A DNA stretch of 64,000 nucleotides from the IMG/VR virus record IMGVR_UViG_3300037391_000010, positions 91,418 to 155,417 of that record; one strand, given 5' to 3'. The stretch comes from a virus. A program made the position numbers and the translations under genes. The notes below the pieces were generated by a model. The model did no database searches. It was not told the origin of the DNA and worked only from the letters and a program-made list of their open reading frames with translations. Shown piece by piece: positions 8,006 through 15,975 of the stretch (the first letter of the stretch is position 1; each line of letters begins with the position of its first letter).

Positions 8006-8382
8006 TGTACGGGGAGTTCACAGACGCCTGCAATCCGAATGATGAGATGGTCGGTAAGTCCCTGCCGTACTTTACGGGTGCCAACATTCAAGGGGCGGGG
8101 CCGAGTAAGTCCCTACCATACGCCGAGGACAATCAGAAGGAAGTCATCCTTAAAGTTGCCCGTCAAATAGCGGCGGCGAATGATGACGAGGAACAAGCGG
8201 GTCTTTTCTTCACGCGGGTCGTCCAAGCCTTCGTCCTGCTGGATCAAATGGCACCACAGTTTATCGAACTGGTGGATGAGTATCACATCGGCGAAAACCC
8301 GCAGGCCACGAATTGCAGCCTGTGCAAGCTCCGTGCGGCGGCTGAAGAATACTTGGCCGAGCGAGAGAAAACCAATGTCTGA
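7972..8382 (+). CDS. Hypothetical protein
   Basis: This 136-aa acidic, mostly helical protein starts at ATG 7972 behind AAGGAGTGG; the in-frame GTG at 7966 lies inside that site. It overlaps the Ada-like gene by 34 nt. A CSLC pair sits near residue 117. Co-translation with its neighbours is likely; function unknown. Confidence 0.55.
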   Translation: MPNLDDNEPEIVYGEFTDACNPNDEMVGKSLPYFTGANIQGAGPSKSLPYAEDNQKEVILKVARQIAAANDDEEQAGLFFTRVVQAFVLLDQMAPQFIELVDEYHIGENPQATNCSLCKLRAAAEEYLAEREKTNV

Positions 8383-8548
8383 GATCGAAACTTTTCTTCG
8401 GCGCTTCCCCGACTACAAGACAACGCCCGCTCAGCTTGCCTTCGCTAAATACTTGGAACAGCGAGGGTTACGGTTCCTCATCGATTTCGGCTTTGAGAAC
8501 GCCGAGAACATTGCATGGGAACTCACCCCTATGGGAACCATTCAGTGA
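8375..8548 (+). CDS. Hypothetical 57-aa protein
   Basis: This small ORF (MSEIETFLRRFPDYKT...) overlaps the previous stop by 8 nt and the next start by 4 nt, as expected for a translationally coupled gene. It is helical and mixed-charge, with no recognised family. Confidence 0.5.
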   Translation: MSEIETFLRRFPDYKTTPAQLAFAKYLEQRGLRFLIDFGFENAENIAWELTPMGTIQ

Positions 8549-9321
8549 GTTTATTCGACGATCAGAACAAGACGGAGATCACGAAGCAGATCACTGCCGC
8601 GACCTGTTTCTGGCTCGATGAACGCGGGGTCAAACCCGTCGAGACCGAGGTCACCGTGGCATTCGGCTGGATCGCCGACATAGCTGGCGTGCTTTGCCCC
8701 ACCGAAACCGAACTGCAAGACCTAAAGCTGATCCGCCGTAAACCCAAATGGAAGAAACCACAGGAAGAGAAAGACGCTTGGCAGCGAGATGCGGACGCCC
8801 TGAACCGAATGATGACCGTGATAGTGGAGGTCAAAACGTCTCGCAACGATTTTCGCGGCGACAAGAAGTGGACGACGGAACCTCCAGCCGATCTATGCTG
8901 GGTTGCGGCACCTGCTGGGCTGATCGCGGAGGCCGAGAGGCCGAAAGGTTGGGGGATTCTTGAGTATAGCCCCACGCGAGACTGCATGATTAGCCGCTGC
9001 GTTCCCGAGATTAGGACGACATCAGCGGAGCGGCAACGGAACTTGGTTCATGCCGTCGCCTGCCGCCGCGACAACCAGACTCGCTACGAGCACATCAACC
9101 GTCTGCGAAAGGAATATCACGAGGAGGACAAGCAGCGTATATCGTTGACCCGTGTGCAGGACGCGATGAGAGCCGCCCTGAGCATTGCGCGTGGGGAGCA
9201 TGGGTCGATTGAAGGGGCGCTTGAGTATCATCGCATCAAGCTGAAGGGTATCTATCAATTGGAAATGCTTGGGCTTACAGCCCTTTGGGGCGTAGCAAAG
9301 AAAGAAACCAATGGCGCGTAA
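8545..9321 (+). CDS. MmcB-like / PD-(D/E)XK nuclease-fold protein
   Basis: This 258-aa protein starts at GTG 8545, overlapping the previous stop as GTGA; ATG 8515 is possible. A typical restriction-like core is visible: an early E (about residue 30), then VIVEVKTSRNDFRGDKKW near residue 93, with D and ExK spaced as in MmcB-type DNA-repair endonuclease families. A second conserved block reads ADLCWVAAPAGLI. It lies directly upstream of an HNH gene. Predicted role is DNA cleavage or repair; specificity unknown. Confidence 0.6.
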   Translation: MSLFDDQNKTEITKQITAATCFWLDERGVKPVETEVTVAFGWIADIAGVLCPTETELQDLKLIRRKPKWKKPQEEKDAWQRDADALNRMMTVIVEVKTSRNDFRGDKKWTTEPPADLCWVAAPAGLIAEAERPKGWGILEYSPTRDCMISRCVPEIRTTSAERQRNLVHAVACRRDNQTRYEHINRLRKEYHEEDKQRISLTRVQDAMRAALSIARGEHGSIEGALEYHRIKLKGIYQLEMLGLTALWGVAKKETNGA

Positions 9322-9712
9322 GGGTCAGGAGTTCACGTGGGACGATTTCCCCGCCCGTAAGGATGCGGCAGGTTACCATTGCCGTTATTGCAAGAAGGTT
9401 TTGACGGGCCGCAAGCAAGCGTGGTGCTCGAAGGAATGCCTGATCGAGGTTCGTTCCCGTTGTGACTGGAACTACATCCGCAACAAGGTTCGTCGTCGAG
9501 ACAAATGGAAGTGTCAGTGGGTGATGGAGAGTGGGGGTATCTGCGGGCTGCCTGCCAAGGACGTAGACCACATCATTGAGCTTGCGGACGGCGGGTGCTT
9601 CCACGATCTGAACAATCTGCGGTCGCTGTGCAAGCCCCACCACAAGCGCAAGACCACCGCATCCCGTAAGGCACGGGCTGAACGTAAGAAATTAGCAGAA
9701 AAATCCGCATAA
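9311..9712 (+). CDS. HNH endonuclease
   Basis: This 133-aa protein has two zinc-type Cys pairs (CRYCKKVL; CSKEC) and a C-terminal HNH motif (VDHIIELADGG..HDLNNLRSLCKPHHKRK), with a very basic tail. Length and layout fit free-standing phage HNH nucleases, acting in homing or in packaging. It overlaps the upstream gene by 11 nt. Confidence 0.85.
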   Translation: MARKGQEFTWDDFPARKDAAGYHCRYCKKVLTGRKQAWCSKECLIEVRSRCDWNYIRNKVRRRDKWKCQWVMESGGICGLPAKDVDHIIELADGGCFHDLNNLRSLCKPHHKRKTTASRKARAERKKLAEKSA

Positions 9713-9741
9713 ATGCGGTATTAGGGAGTAAGGAGATCATC

Positions 9742-10095
9742 ATGGGCGCAAAGTTTTCGGCAATCAAGCAGGGTGAGTTTTTCTACATCGACGGCGAAAC
9801 GTTCAAGAAGACCACGGACATCAGCTATGAAGACACGGCAGGGTTCGAAATCTACCTTGACCCGATTCGCGAAGCCAAGATGACCACCGTCAATCCCGCA
9901 GCGGCAGCAGCGGTTAAACAGGGTAAGGGGCCGCTCACCGACTCACAAGCCTACATCACCGACCCGGCTACCCGCGTGCAGACCAAGAACCCGAACTTCG
10001 GCAAGAAGATCAAGAAGACGAAAGTTCAGGCGGCGGGGGACGCGCTCACTCAACCACAACCACCGAAGAAGATTGCCACTCCCAAGAAGAAGTGA
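9742..10095 (+). CDS. Hypothetical protein with Ala/Lys-rich tail
   Basis: This 117-aa protein has a compact N-terminal half (GEFFYIDGETFKKTTD) and a disordered basic C-terminal half (PKKIATPKKK). The site AAGGAG precedes the ATG. A small beta-barrel DNA-associated protein is conceivable; no family is recognised. Confidence 0.5.
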   Translation: MGAKFSAIKQGEFFYIDGETFKKTTDISYEDTAGFEIYLDPIREAKMTTVNPAAAAAVKQGKGPLTDSQAYITDPATRVQTKNPNFGKKIKKTKVQAAGDALTQPQPPKKIATPKKK

Positions 10096-10096
10096 T

Positions 10097-10285
10097 ATGA
10101 TCTGTCCTACGTGCAAAACGGAAGCTGGCGATCAGGTTTGTATGTGCGGGAAGTGTCCGTCCTGCGACCCCAAGCATTTCAATTCTAAAAATACGGTCGA
10201 GCGGTACGACGAGTTCGATCTGGAGATTCGAGCCAACGCCGAAAGGATACTGGCCGAGGGCGATAACGGAGAAGTGGAGTTCTAA
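10097..10285 (+). CDS. Zinc-ribbon protein
   Basis: This 62-aa protein starts at ATG 10097, immediately after the previous stop. It has CPTC near residue 3, then CMCGKCPSC, followed by an acidic C-terminus. Its stop overlaps the next ATG. One of many short zinc-ribbon proteins here. Confidence 0.55.
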   Translation: MICPTCKTEAGDQVCMCGKCPSCDPKHFNSKNTVERYDEFDLEIRANAERILAEGDNGEVEF

Positions 10286-10608
10286 TGGCATTCATCCACT
10301 GTCACGGCGAGAGATGTCACTGGGAGCAGGACGACTTCTGGAGTTGGAACTACAACCCCATCCAGACATTCTTCAGCTACGTCAAGGACATGAAGCTGTG
10401 GTATCCCCACATGCTGGAGTTCGACCGCCATACGATGCCTCCGACAGGGAAGATTCATTCCTATGCGTTTGTCCGCAGGCTGTTTCGCAAGATGCTCGTG
10501 AAGTTCGGGCGCATGGAATGGTGGACGTGGGAAGCTTACAAGAAAGCAAAGGCGGCAGGTGAAGTGTGTTGTCCGCAGTGCGGCAAACGCGATCTCTGCA
10601 TCGACTAA
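10285..10608 (+). CDS. Hypothetical Trp/Cys-containing protein
   Basis: This 107-aa protein has a Cys/His N-terminus (HCHGERCHW) and a C-terminal CCPQCGKRDLC zinc-ribbon end, with an aromatic helical middle. The start overlaps the previous stop by 1 nt. Function unknown. Confidence 0.55.
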   Translation: MAFIHCHGERCHWEQDDFWSWNYNPIQTFFSYVKDMKLWYPHMLEFDRHTMPPTGKIHSYAFVRRLFRKMLVKFGRMEWWTWEAYKKAKAAGEVCCPQCGKRDLCID

Positions 10609-10982
10609 TGAGCGTATATCCTCCATACGGCAGCGGTTTCGGCAAGACGGGCACCACGCTTCCAAGTGGAGAGGTTGTGGTCACGTCCGAAGGTCTGTAC
10701 GCCAGCCATTGGCTCTCCGTCAGTCGGCATTCGGACTATTGCACCTGTTCATTCTGTCAGCCGTGGTCGTTAAAGACGTACAAGAAACTCCCCAAACCCG
10801 GGAGATTCGGAATCGACGTTCCGTCGCGTGAGAATCCGTACCGCTGGACACACGTCCATGTGCGGCTGGGCAAGTGGATTTATTTCGTGACATCGCAAAT
10901 TCAGTTTTTCCCCAGTGTTTGGCCGTTCTTTCACGCCGAGCAATGGGAAGAGAAGACCTGTGAAGTTCAAAGGAGCAACTAA
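10608..10982 (+). CDS. Hypothetical protein
   Basis: This 124-aa protein starts at ATG 10608 (TAATG overlap). It is rich in Ser, Tyr and Trp with a CTCSFC pair near residue 47. The end overlaps the next ATG. Not recognised. Confidence 0.5.
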   Translation: MSVYPPYGSGFGKTGTTLPSGEVVVTSEGLYASHWLSVSRHSDYCTCSFCQPWSLKTYKKLPKPGRFGIDVPSRENPYRWTHVHVRLGKWIYFVTSQIQFFPSVWPFFHAEQWEEKTCEVQRSN

Positions 10983-11755
10983 TGGGACGCAACAGCAAGA
11001 GAAACAAAGCCATCACGAAGATGTACCTCCCCCGCCTCAAGAAGTATTGCGAAGAGCTTGAGAAGCAGCTTGAAGCCTTGAAGACCGACCCGAACACGAC
11101 GCTGGGTCAGGTCATCAATCAGGCCCGCGAACTTTACACCCAGAACAGCCGTCTGTCGGTGCTCACCGCTGCATTACTCGAAGCACAGGGCAACAAGGTC
11201 ACGGTCTCGAAGGCCGCGATGGACAAGTTCGAGAACCACCGCGTCCTCATCAAGTGGGAACTCCCCGAAGGCGTAGAGAAGGCTGAAGACGCCAAGGAAT
11301 TCGTGTTCATGTACGAGGCGGTCAAGAACCAAACCCCGATGCAACCGATTCAAGTTGGGCCGATGACGCACGCTTCCGTTCCGATCACCGAAGCTGCCAT
11401 CACAGGAACCGCCCCTCTCGCAGTTGATGACCCGTCTGTCGTCCTCGTGGAGGGATCAACGGATGCGGTCGATCCTGAGATTGCAGGCGAGTTGACCGAG
11501 GGTGAAGAGGACTCGGCGGAACCAACGGAACTGGACGCGGCAGAGGATCAGGGTGACATCATTTCCTCCGCAATGGCTGGCGTCGATTGCCCGTACTGTG
11601 AGGACGGCACTGAGCACGTTCACGATGGCGTGACCTACAACCCCAACCCAGCGCCAGACGATAATCCTGAGTTCGATTGTCCGTATTGCGAGGATACCAC
11701 CGACCACAAGCACAGCGAGGAAGATGTCGCTCACTTGCGAGCCGCGCTCGACTAA
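10982..11755 (+). CDS. Hypothetical protein with duplicated CPYCED motif
   Basis: This 257-aa protein has a basic coiled-coil-like N-terminus (about residues 1-65) and an acidic low-complexity middle. The C-terminal part has two copies of DCPYCED(G/T)T(E/D)H.H, about 36 residues apart (near residues 200 and 236). Each looks like a small zinc knuckle. The layout suggests a DNA-binding or scaffold protein, without support for either. It is the last gene before the terminator at 11874. Confidence 0.5.
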   Translation: MGRNSKRNKAITKMYLPRLKKYCEELEKQLEALKTDPNTTLGQVINQARELYTQNSRLSVLTAALLEAQGNKVTVSKAAMDKFENHRVLIKWELPEGVEKAEDAKEFVFMYEAVKNQTPMQPIQVGPMTHASVPITEAAITGTAPLAVDDPSVVLVEGSTDAVDPEIAGELTEGEEDSAEPTELDAAEDQGDIISSAMAGVDCPYCEDGTEHVHDGVTYNPNPAPDDNPEFDCPYCEDTTDHKHSEEDVAHLRAALD

Positions 11756-11873
11756 TCGACTACCAGAGCCTTAAACATACCTTGCTGCCGCTGGCCTTTA
11801 ATGGGCTGCCCCTTCAGGGTAGAACCGACTGGCACGGTCAGCCATCAAGCGAGACGCTGATTACCTTTCTTAG

Positions 11874-11910
11874 GCGGGAATGGCCCTCGCTCCATTCCCG
11901 CTATTTCTTT
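11874..11910 (+). terminator. Intrinsic terminator
   Basis: A perfect 10-bp stem GCGGGAATGG/CCATTCCCGC with an 8-nt loop is followed by TATTTCTTT. It closes the unit ending at 11755. I see no gene between 11756 and 11944. Confidence 0.75.
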
Positions 11911-11944
11911 GTAAACTTTTGCCCCCTCCACAGGTTCTATTGGT

Positions 11945-12073
11945 ATGAGGAAATTTTGGAGATGGCTGTTCCCGTCGCGGCGTCCCGCGACCCTCGCCGA
12001 ATTGTTGGCGAAAAAGTACCCCACCGACTTCGCTCGCCGTGCAATCCAGTATTTAGATAAGTACAAGGATTGA
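11945..12073 (+). CDS. 42-aa basic protein
   Basis: This short ORF starts MRKFWRWLFPSRRPATLAELL and ends IQYLDKYKD. A basic-aromatic amphipathic N-terminus is followed by helix. Only a weak AGGTTC site precedes it. It lies between a terminator and a strong promoter. Plausible but unproven gene. Confidence 0.35.
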   Translation: MRKFWRWLFPSRRPATLAELLAKKYPTDFARRAIQYLDKYKD

Positions 12074-12098
12074 CTTTTTCGACTTTCAGTCCTATGAT
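12070..12098 (+). promoter_or_regulatory. Strong sigma-70-type promoter
   Basis: TTGACT and TATGAT are separated by 17 bp. It would drive the long + strand unit starting at 12224, leaving a leader of about 120 nt. The leader contains a five-codon ORF at 12181 with its own GAGGAG site. Confidence 0.7.
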
Positions 12099-12223
12099 CT
12101 AGAGAGCGAGCGTAAGTCCTGCAAAGTCCGGTATCGCGGGTGTCGTTCTCAAATTCAATCACCACAGAGGAGCACAGCCATGTCAAGTACGCTTTAGAAG
12201 ACCAACCTAAAGGAGTAACTGAC

Positions 12224-12883
12224 ATGACCATCTCAATCTGGCGGAAGATTGATCTCTTCCTCCGTAATCGCCCTATCCCTATCCCCACTGACATTGCTCG
12301 TACTGTGCCTTGGGACCCTGACTTCCTCTACGACAACCCCGACCCATGGTACACGTCCGCTTACTGGACTATCCGCCGTGGAATCAAGCACATCCGCGAG
12401 TTCCCCGAGAACTCTTACTACGCCATCAAGTGGTTCATTCAACGCGGAGCCCGAGGCTGGGCACCACGCGACACTTGGGGTCTCGACTCCTACCTCGCTG
12501 GCTGGCTGCCACAGGCTCTCCGCTACCTCAAGGAGCACAAGCACGGCGTTCCCATGCAGTGTTTCCCCGAGGGGCCCGAGTACACCAAGGACTGCGGCAA
12601 CCCCACCGACGAGGCATTCAAGATCGCCGAAGCTCGCTGGGACGAGATCATGGAGAAGATGATCGCCGGATTCGAGGCCAACAATCGCATGGATGATTGT
12701 CTCTACGAGAAGGAACTCGGCCCCTACCCTAGCCGCCGTCCTAATGGCGTGAGCCAAGAGGCATGGCACAAGGTCAAGGACGATCACTTCGTCGCTCTGC
12801 GGGCTCTGGAAGCGCGGGATCAGGCTATTTTGGAGGAGGGTCTGGCTTTGTTCGCAAAGCATTTCCAGTCCCTCTGGGACTAA
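12224..12883 (+). CDS. Conserved phage protein of unknown function
   Basis: This 219-aa protein starts at MTISIW (AAAGGAG site, 8 nt); an earlier in-frame ATG at 12140 lacks one. It is rich in Trp and charged residues. The segment RGARGWAPRDTWGLDSYLAG followed by LPQALRYLKEHKHGVP is a pattern I recall from other phage hypothetical proteins. Helical, no membrane segment, no catalytic motif seen. Confidence 0.6.
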   Translation: MTISIWRKIDLFLRNRPIPIPTDIARTVPWDPDFLYDNPDPWYTSAYWTIRRGIKHIREFPENSYYAIKWFIQRGARGWAPRDTWGLDSYLAGWLPQALRYLKEHKHGVPMQCFPEGPEYTKDCGNPTDEAFKIAEARWDEIMEKMIAGFEANNRMDDCLYEKELGPYPSRRPNGVSQEAWHKVKDDHFVALRALEARDQAILEEGLALFAKHFQSLWD

Positions 12884-12892
12884 GGGGGAGCC

Positions 12893-13093
12893 ATGGGATC
12901 AGGCAACGCACACGCTAATCGCCACGGGCATCGTCCTGACTGTATCTTCTGCTCCATGCGTCCTAAGGAAGCACGCCGCAAGAAGGTTTACCGCAACTCA
13001 TGCCACGGCTCCCGTGCCTCCAAAGGCAACGTGAGCGGTATTAAGAAGAAGAACAAAAAGGGCACGGAGGTAAAGAAGAATGCTCGGCTATAG
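12893..13093 (+). CDS. Small basic Cys/His protein
   Basis: This 66-aa protein has a GGGGAG site upstream and carries CIFCS and a lone downstream Cys, with a Lys-rich C-terminus (KKKNKKGTEVKK). It probably binds nucleic acid through charge. It overlaps the next gene by 14 nt. Confidence 0.5.
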   Translation: MGSGNAHANRHGHRPDCIFCSMRPKEARRKKVYRNSCHGSRASKGNVSGIKKKNKKGTEVKKNARL

Positions 13094-13364
13094 CAAATAC
13101 TGGACAGCAGGGTTCTCGGCGTGCCAATGGCACGAGATCACCCATCGCAAACAATACGGCTGGGTTGATTTCAACCTCATCAACATCAGGCTGGGGTACG
13201 ACAACCACAGCCAAGACTGGGAGTTTGAGTTCTACCTATTGGGCGTGCGGTTCTGGCTCATGATCGCCGACCCGTGGGGCACGCACCCCACAGATGTCGA
13301 AGTGGCTCTCGGGGAATTCCTGAAGGACGAACAATGCAATCAAACCCCAAGCGACCAAAAGTAA
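13080..13364 (+). CDS. Hypothetical protein
   Basis: This 94-aa aromatic protein (SKYWTAGFSACQWHEITHR...) has a short hydrophobic stretch around residues 52-66. It overlaps both neighbours and is translationally coupled. Not recognised. Confidence 0.5.
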   Translation: MLGYSKYWTAGFSACQWHEITHRKQYGWVDFNLINIRLGYDNHSQDWEFEFYLLGVRFWLMIADPWGTHPTDVEVALGEFLKDEQCNQTPSDQK

Positions 13365-13447
13365 TTCGGCGGGGGTGCCCGTGCTGCGGCACCTATCACC
13401 GTGTTATCATCAACCCACAGGGAAAGAAAATGAAGGGGAAACACTAA
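13334..13447 (+). CDS. 37-aa zinc-knuckle-like protein
   Basis: This ORF starts at ATG 13334 (GAAGGA site) inside the end of the previous gene; its TAA overlaps the ATG of the next gene at 13447. The product is basic with CPCCGTYH. The double overlap on both sides supports it being real despite its length. Confidence 0.45.
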   Translation: MQSNPKRPKVIRRGCPCCGTYHRVIINPQGKKMKGKH

Positions 13448-14046
13448 TGAAGAAACGCTATCACACACTCGGAAACGCTCACGACGCTTGGTGGTTCCTG
13501 TACTACCACCCGAAACTCCAACTCCGCGAACGAGTAGAGATCGAGCCCAAAGACGCCGACAAGCGGGAAGCCGAGGGCTACATCATCACCCGCGATACGG
13601 GCGGCAAGTGCTACAAGGAGTATCGGCACACCTTCCGCCATGCTGTCGCTCACAATCTCGACATCCATTACACCTACGTGAACGACAAAGGTCGCATCGA
13701 CGACGATGGCAAGAAGAACGTGAACGTCGAGTGCTGGCTGGAGTTCGGCCCCGAGGAATACATGTACTGGTACGGCACCGATGGCAACAACGACTGGGAC
13801 ACCGAGACCGCTCGCATGAATACCCACGATCCTCGGCTAGACTGCGGTGGGGTGAGCTTCGATGAGGCTCTGGTACGGCTTGCCAAGCTGGTGCGGAAGC
13901 ATTATGGGGACTACAATCCCGATAAGCCCCGCCGTTGTCCCCGCACCGATAAAGCGTGTGTGGAATGTCGCGAGTTGCGACGGTGGATGAAGAAACAGGG
14001 ATTGGAAGGCAAAAAGAAGAAACCTGTGGTATCATTGCTTGGATGA
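13447..14046 (+). CDS. Hypothetical protein
   Basis: This 199-aa protein starts at MKKRYHT (GAAGGGGA site); an earlier ATG at 13375 is out of context. It has a charged aromatic N-terminal domain and a C-terminal CPRTDKACVECRELRRWMKKQ zinc-type segment with a Lys-rich tail. No family is recognised. Confidence 0.55.
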   Translation: MKKRYHTLGNAHDAWWFLYYHPKLQLRERVEIEPKDADKREAEGYIITRDTGGKCYKEYRHTFRHAVAHNLDIHYTYVNDKGRIDDDGKKNVNVECWLEFGPEEYMYWYGTDGNNDWDTETARMNTHDPRLDCGGVSFDEALVRLAKLVRKHYGDYNPDKPRRCPRTDKACVECRELRRWMKKQGLEGKKKKPVVSLLG

Positions 14047-14267
14047 GACGCCCAGCCGCAGCCATCGGTTATGTTCTTTCCGCCGTGCTGGTCTGGTGTG
14101 TGCTCTGGATGGTAGCTGTGCTGGTGCGAGCAATCTTCGCCCCGCCCCATCTACCGAAGCACCGCGTCACATGGCTGGTTTGGAAGAACGCGAAGGACGC
14201 CAAACACGACCCCGATTGCTACCCCGACACTTTAGGACCAGATACGATGGCGGTGCCCTGCAAATGA
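14043..14267 (+). CDS. Single-pass membrane protein
   Basis: This 74-aa protein overlaps the previous stop (ATGA). It has one strong membrane helix (about residues 6-30, AIGYVLSAVLVWCVLWMVAV). A TATCAT box sits 8 nt before the ATG inside the upstream gene and may give an internal start. Confidence 0.5.
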   Translation: MRRPAAAIGYVLSAVLVWCVLWMVAVLVRAIFAPPHLPKHRVTWLVWKNAKDAKHDPDCYPDTLGPDTMAVPCK

Positions 14268-14512
14268 AAAAGCAAGCACAAATGGCGATGTGGTTCCTGA
14301 TCTTGGTGCATTTCAGCCTCCACCATTACCCCAACTTTAAGCATCGCGAGAGCCTCTACAGGAGGGCGGGCGTCACGTCCTATCAAGTCTGCGGCGTTGA
14401 CACCGAGTTGGTTCAGGTCCCCAACAAGCAAGTTTGGAAGGCTCTTGCTACGCTGAAACACGACAAGGCCGTGGAGAGCGCGGGAGTGAGTATCGAGGGA
14501 ACCTGCAAATGA
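14264..14512 (+). CDS. Small exported or membrane protein
   Basis: This 82-aa protein overlaps the previous stop (ATGA). Its N-terminus (MKKQAQMAMWFLILVHFSL) looks like a signal anchor. The rest carries two Cys residues (VCGVD, EGTCK) that could form a disulfide outside the membrane. Not recognised. Confidence 0.5.
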   Translation: MKKQAQMAMWFLILVHFSLHHYPNFKHRESLYRRAGVTSYQVCGVDTELVQVPNKQVWKALATLKHDKAVESAGVSIEGTCK

Positions 14513-14697
14513 TGTTCGAGACCAAGGGGTTCCCCATCGTACCGTACATTCTTCATTCGTCGGAACCGCTGAAGGTTGGGTACGTTTTCTTTGAATACTG
14601 GACTGGCGGGCCTTACAAAGTCAAGAAGGTCACTAAGTACAAAAGAGTGTTTAACGGGTGCCGCATCGACGGAACCGTAACGGTTGAGCGTGCATGA
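14509..14697 (+). CDS. Hypothetical 62-aa protein
   Basis: Starts at ATGATG 14509, overlapping the previous stop. A small beta-rich protein (VGYVFFEYWTGGPYKVKKV) ending GTVTVERA; its stop overlaps the ART-like gene start. Possible SH3-like fold, not assignable. Confidence 0.45.
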   Translation: MMFETKGFPIVPYILHSSEPLKVGYVFFEYWTGGPYKVKKVTKYKRVFNGCRIDGTVTVERA

Positions 14698-15095
14698 TCG
14701 GCTACCATTACACGAGTGCCGAGAACTACGAGAAAATCAGAACCGAGGGCTTGGCCCCGTACTGGATCAAGAAGAAAGACCTTGAGGCTTATTTTGAAGG
14801 CGGCATCCACGGCATCTGGCTGTGGAAGAACGACCTCTCAGGCAACGATCATCTTGGCTCAGTGCTGTGGCAACTCATGACCAAAGCCAGCACGAATATT
14901 GTGAAGTTGCGGGTGGAATACGAAGAGGCAGATCAGTACGTCAAGCACGGCTCCCCCGTGGAAATTCTGCATGGCGGCAGGTTGGGCGTGTGGCACTATC
15001 ATGATCGTGTGCCAGCCGTCGTCATCGGGAAGCCCATCCCACCCGAGAGGATTGCGGTGATCGCCAAATACGATCTCCGCGCTGTGGTATCATAG
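14694..15095 (+). CDS. Stand-alone ART-like protein (ADP-ribosyltransferase fold)
   Basis: This 133-aa protein begins MIGYHYTSAENYEKIRTEGL. That is the same opening (Y-H-x-T, then a helix, then GL) seen at more than a dozen places in the giant protein at 21393. The next block GIHGIWLWKN fits the second ART strand, and VPAVVIG...IPPERIAVI fits the closing strands. NAD-dependent transfer to protein or nucleic acid is the likely class activity, but H-type ART-like folds also include RNA 2'-phosphotransferases and inactive relatives. Confidence 0.6.
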   Translation: MIGYHYTSAENYEKIRTEGLAPYWIKKKDLEAYFEGGIHGIWLWKNDLSGNDHLGSVLWQLMTKASTNIVKLRVEYEEADQYVKHGSPVEILHGGRLGVWHYHDRVPAVVIGKPIPPERIAVIAKYDLRAVVS

Positions 15096-15099
15096 AGTA
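15088..15099 (+). promoter_or_regulatory. -10 element placing the start at the ATG
   Basis: GTGG followed by TATCAT (15088-15093) ends 6 nt before the ATG at 15099, inside the end of the ART-like gene. It fits the leaderless arrangement seen elsewhere. Confidence 0.35.
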
Positions 15100-15284
15100 T
15101 GGCAAAACCTACCCCATCCGAGGAGTTGATCGAAGGACTGGCGCTGATCTTCATCTTCGTCGTATTCGGTCTCCTCTTTTTGGTTGCCGCCGCCATTATT
15201 CTCGTCAGCAGTCCGATTTCGTGCGTGGTCGCAGCCTTCTGTGCATACGTGCTCTGGGCAGCCGACAAGGGGAAACTATTTTGA
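15099..15284 (+). CDS. Small two-helix membrane protein
   Basis: This 61-aa protein is almost entirely hydrophobic from residue 10 to 55 (LALIFIFVVFGLLFLVAAAIILV...), with two helices. No Shine-Dalgarno is visible, in line with the nearby -10 element. Function unknown. Confidence 0.55.
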   Translation: MAKPTPSEELIEGLALIFIFVVFGLLFLVAAAIILVSSPISCVVAAFCAYVLWAADKGKLF

Positions 15285-15805
15285 TGGACACGTTTCTGGA
15301 AACCTACAGTTGTTTCAACCGTCTCTTGGCCGAGTACCGTGAGCACAAGAAGCTCATCGTCGCAGTCGATTTCGACGACACCGTGTTCGACTATCATCAG
15401 AAGGGCAGGACTTACGAGTACATCATCGCCCTGCTTAGACGGTGCCAGAAGCACGGATTTTGGATCGTGCTTTTCACGGCGTGCTCCCCTGACAAAGCAG
15501 AATCACAGAAGGCATACCTTGCGATGCGAGGCATCGAAGTCCACTCCGTGAACAAAAACCCCGTCGATCTGCCGTTCGGAAACGACGGGAAGATTTACTT
15601 CAACATCCTGCTGGACGACCGAGCGGGGCTGGGGCAAGCTGCCGAGATTCTGCATCAGGTGCTTGACGAAATTGAATACGACGGCGATCAGCCGTGGAAG
15701 AAAGCGAACGGCAGCGGAGAACTTCCGGGCGACATCTGTTGCCTCCGTGCTACTGGCGGCGTATGCTACGAGCACAATCCATTTAACTATCGGGGGAAAG
15801 CATGA
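15284..15805 (+). CDS. HAD-like hydrolase
   Basis: This 173-aa protein starts at ATG 15284 (TGATG overlap). HAD motif I is clear (VAVDFDDTVFDY, residues about 26-37), motif II is in IVLFTACS, and a late acidic motif is in FNILLDDRAGLGQ. The size fits the short phage HAD phosphatases that act on nucleotides or polynucleotide ends. Substrate unknown. A second HAD gene lies at 43705. Confidence 0.75.
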   Translation: MDTFLETYSCFNRLLAEYREHKKLIVAVDFDDTVFDYHQKGRTYEYIIALLRRCQKHGFWIVLFTACSPDKAESQKAYLAMRGIEVHSVNKNPVDLPFGNDGKIYFNILLDDRAGLGQAAEILHQVLDEIEYDGDQPWKKANGSGELPGDICCLRATGGVCYEHNPFNYRGKA

Positions 15806-15975
15806 ACTCAATGCCATTCAAAACCTTCACGCTGCGTGCGTATGTGGTCGATGACCATTACGACGAACCTCGCAAGCGAATGAGCCTCGAAGCCGCCTTT
15901 CGTGCGTGGCTGAAAAACCAGAAGTTCAAGATCGAGACAATCGAAGTCGTCGAAGTTCAGCGGGGTATGAAATGA
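15802..15975 (+). CDS. Hypothetical 57-aa protein
   Basis: Starts at ATG 15802, overlapping the HAD stop, and ends overlapping the next ATG. The product (MNSMPFKTFTLRAYVV...) is mixed-charge with a beta-alpha pattern. The tight coupling on both sides supports it. Not recognised. Confidence 0.5.
   Translation: MNSMPFKTFTLRAYVVDDHYDEPRKRMSLEAAFRAWLKNQKFKIETIEVVEVQRGMK

Noticed and set aside
12181-12198. Five-codon leader ORF with GAGGAG site upstream of 12224
   Set aside because: Too short to judge; no attenuator-like structure seen, so only noted as part of the leader.
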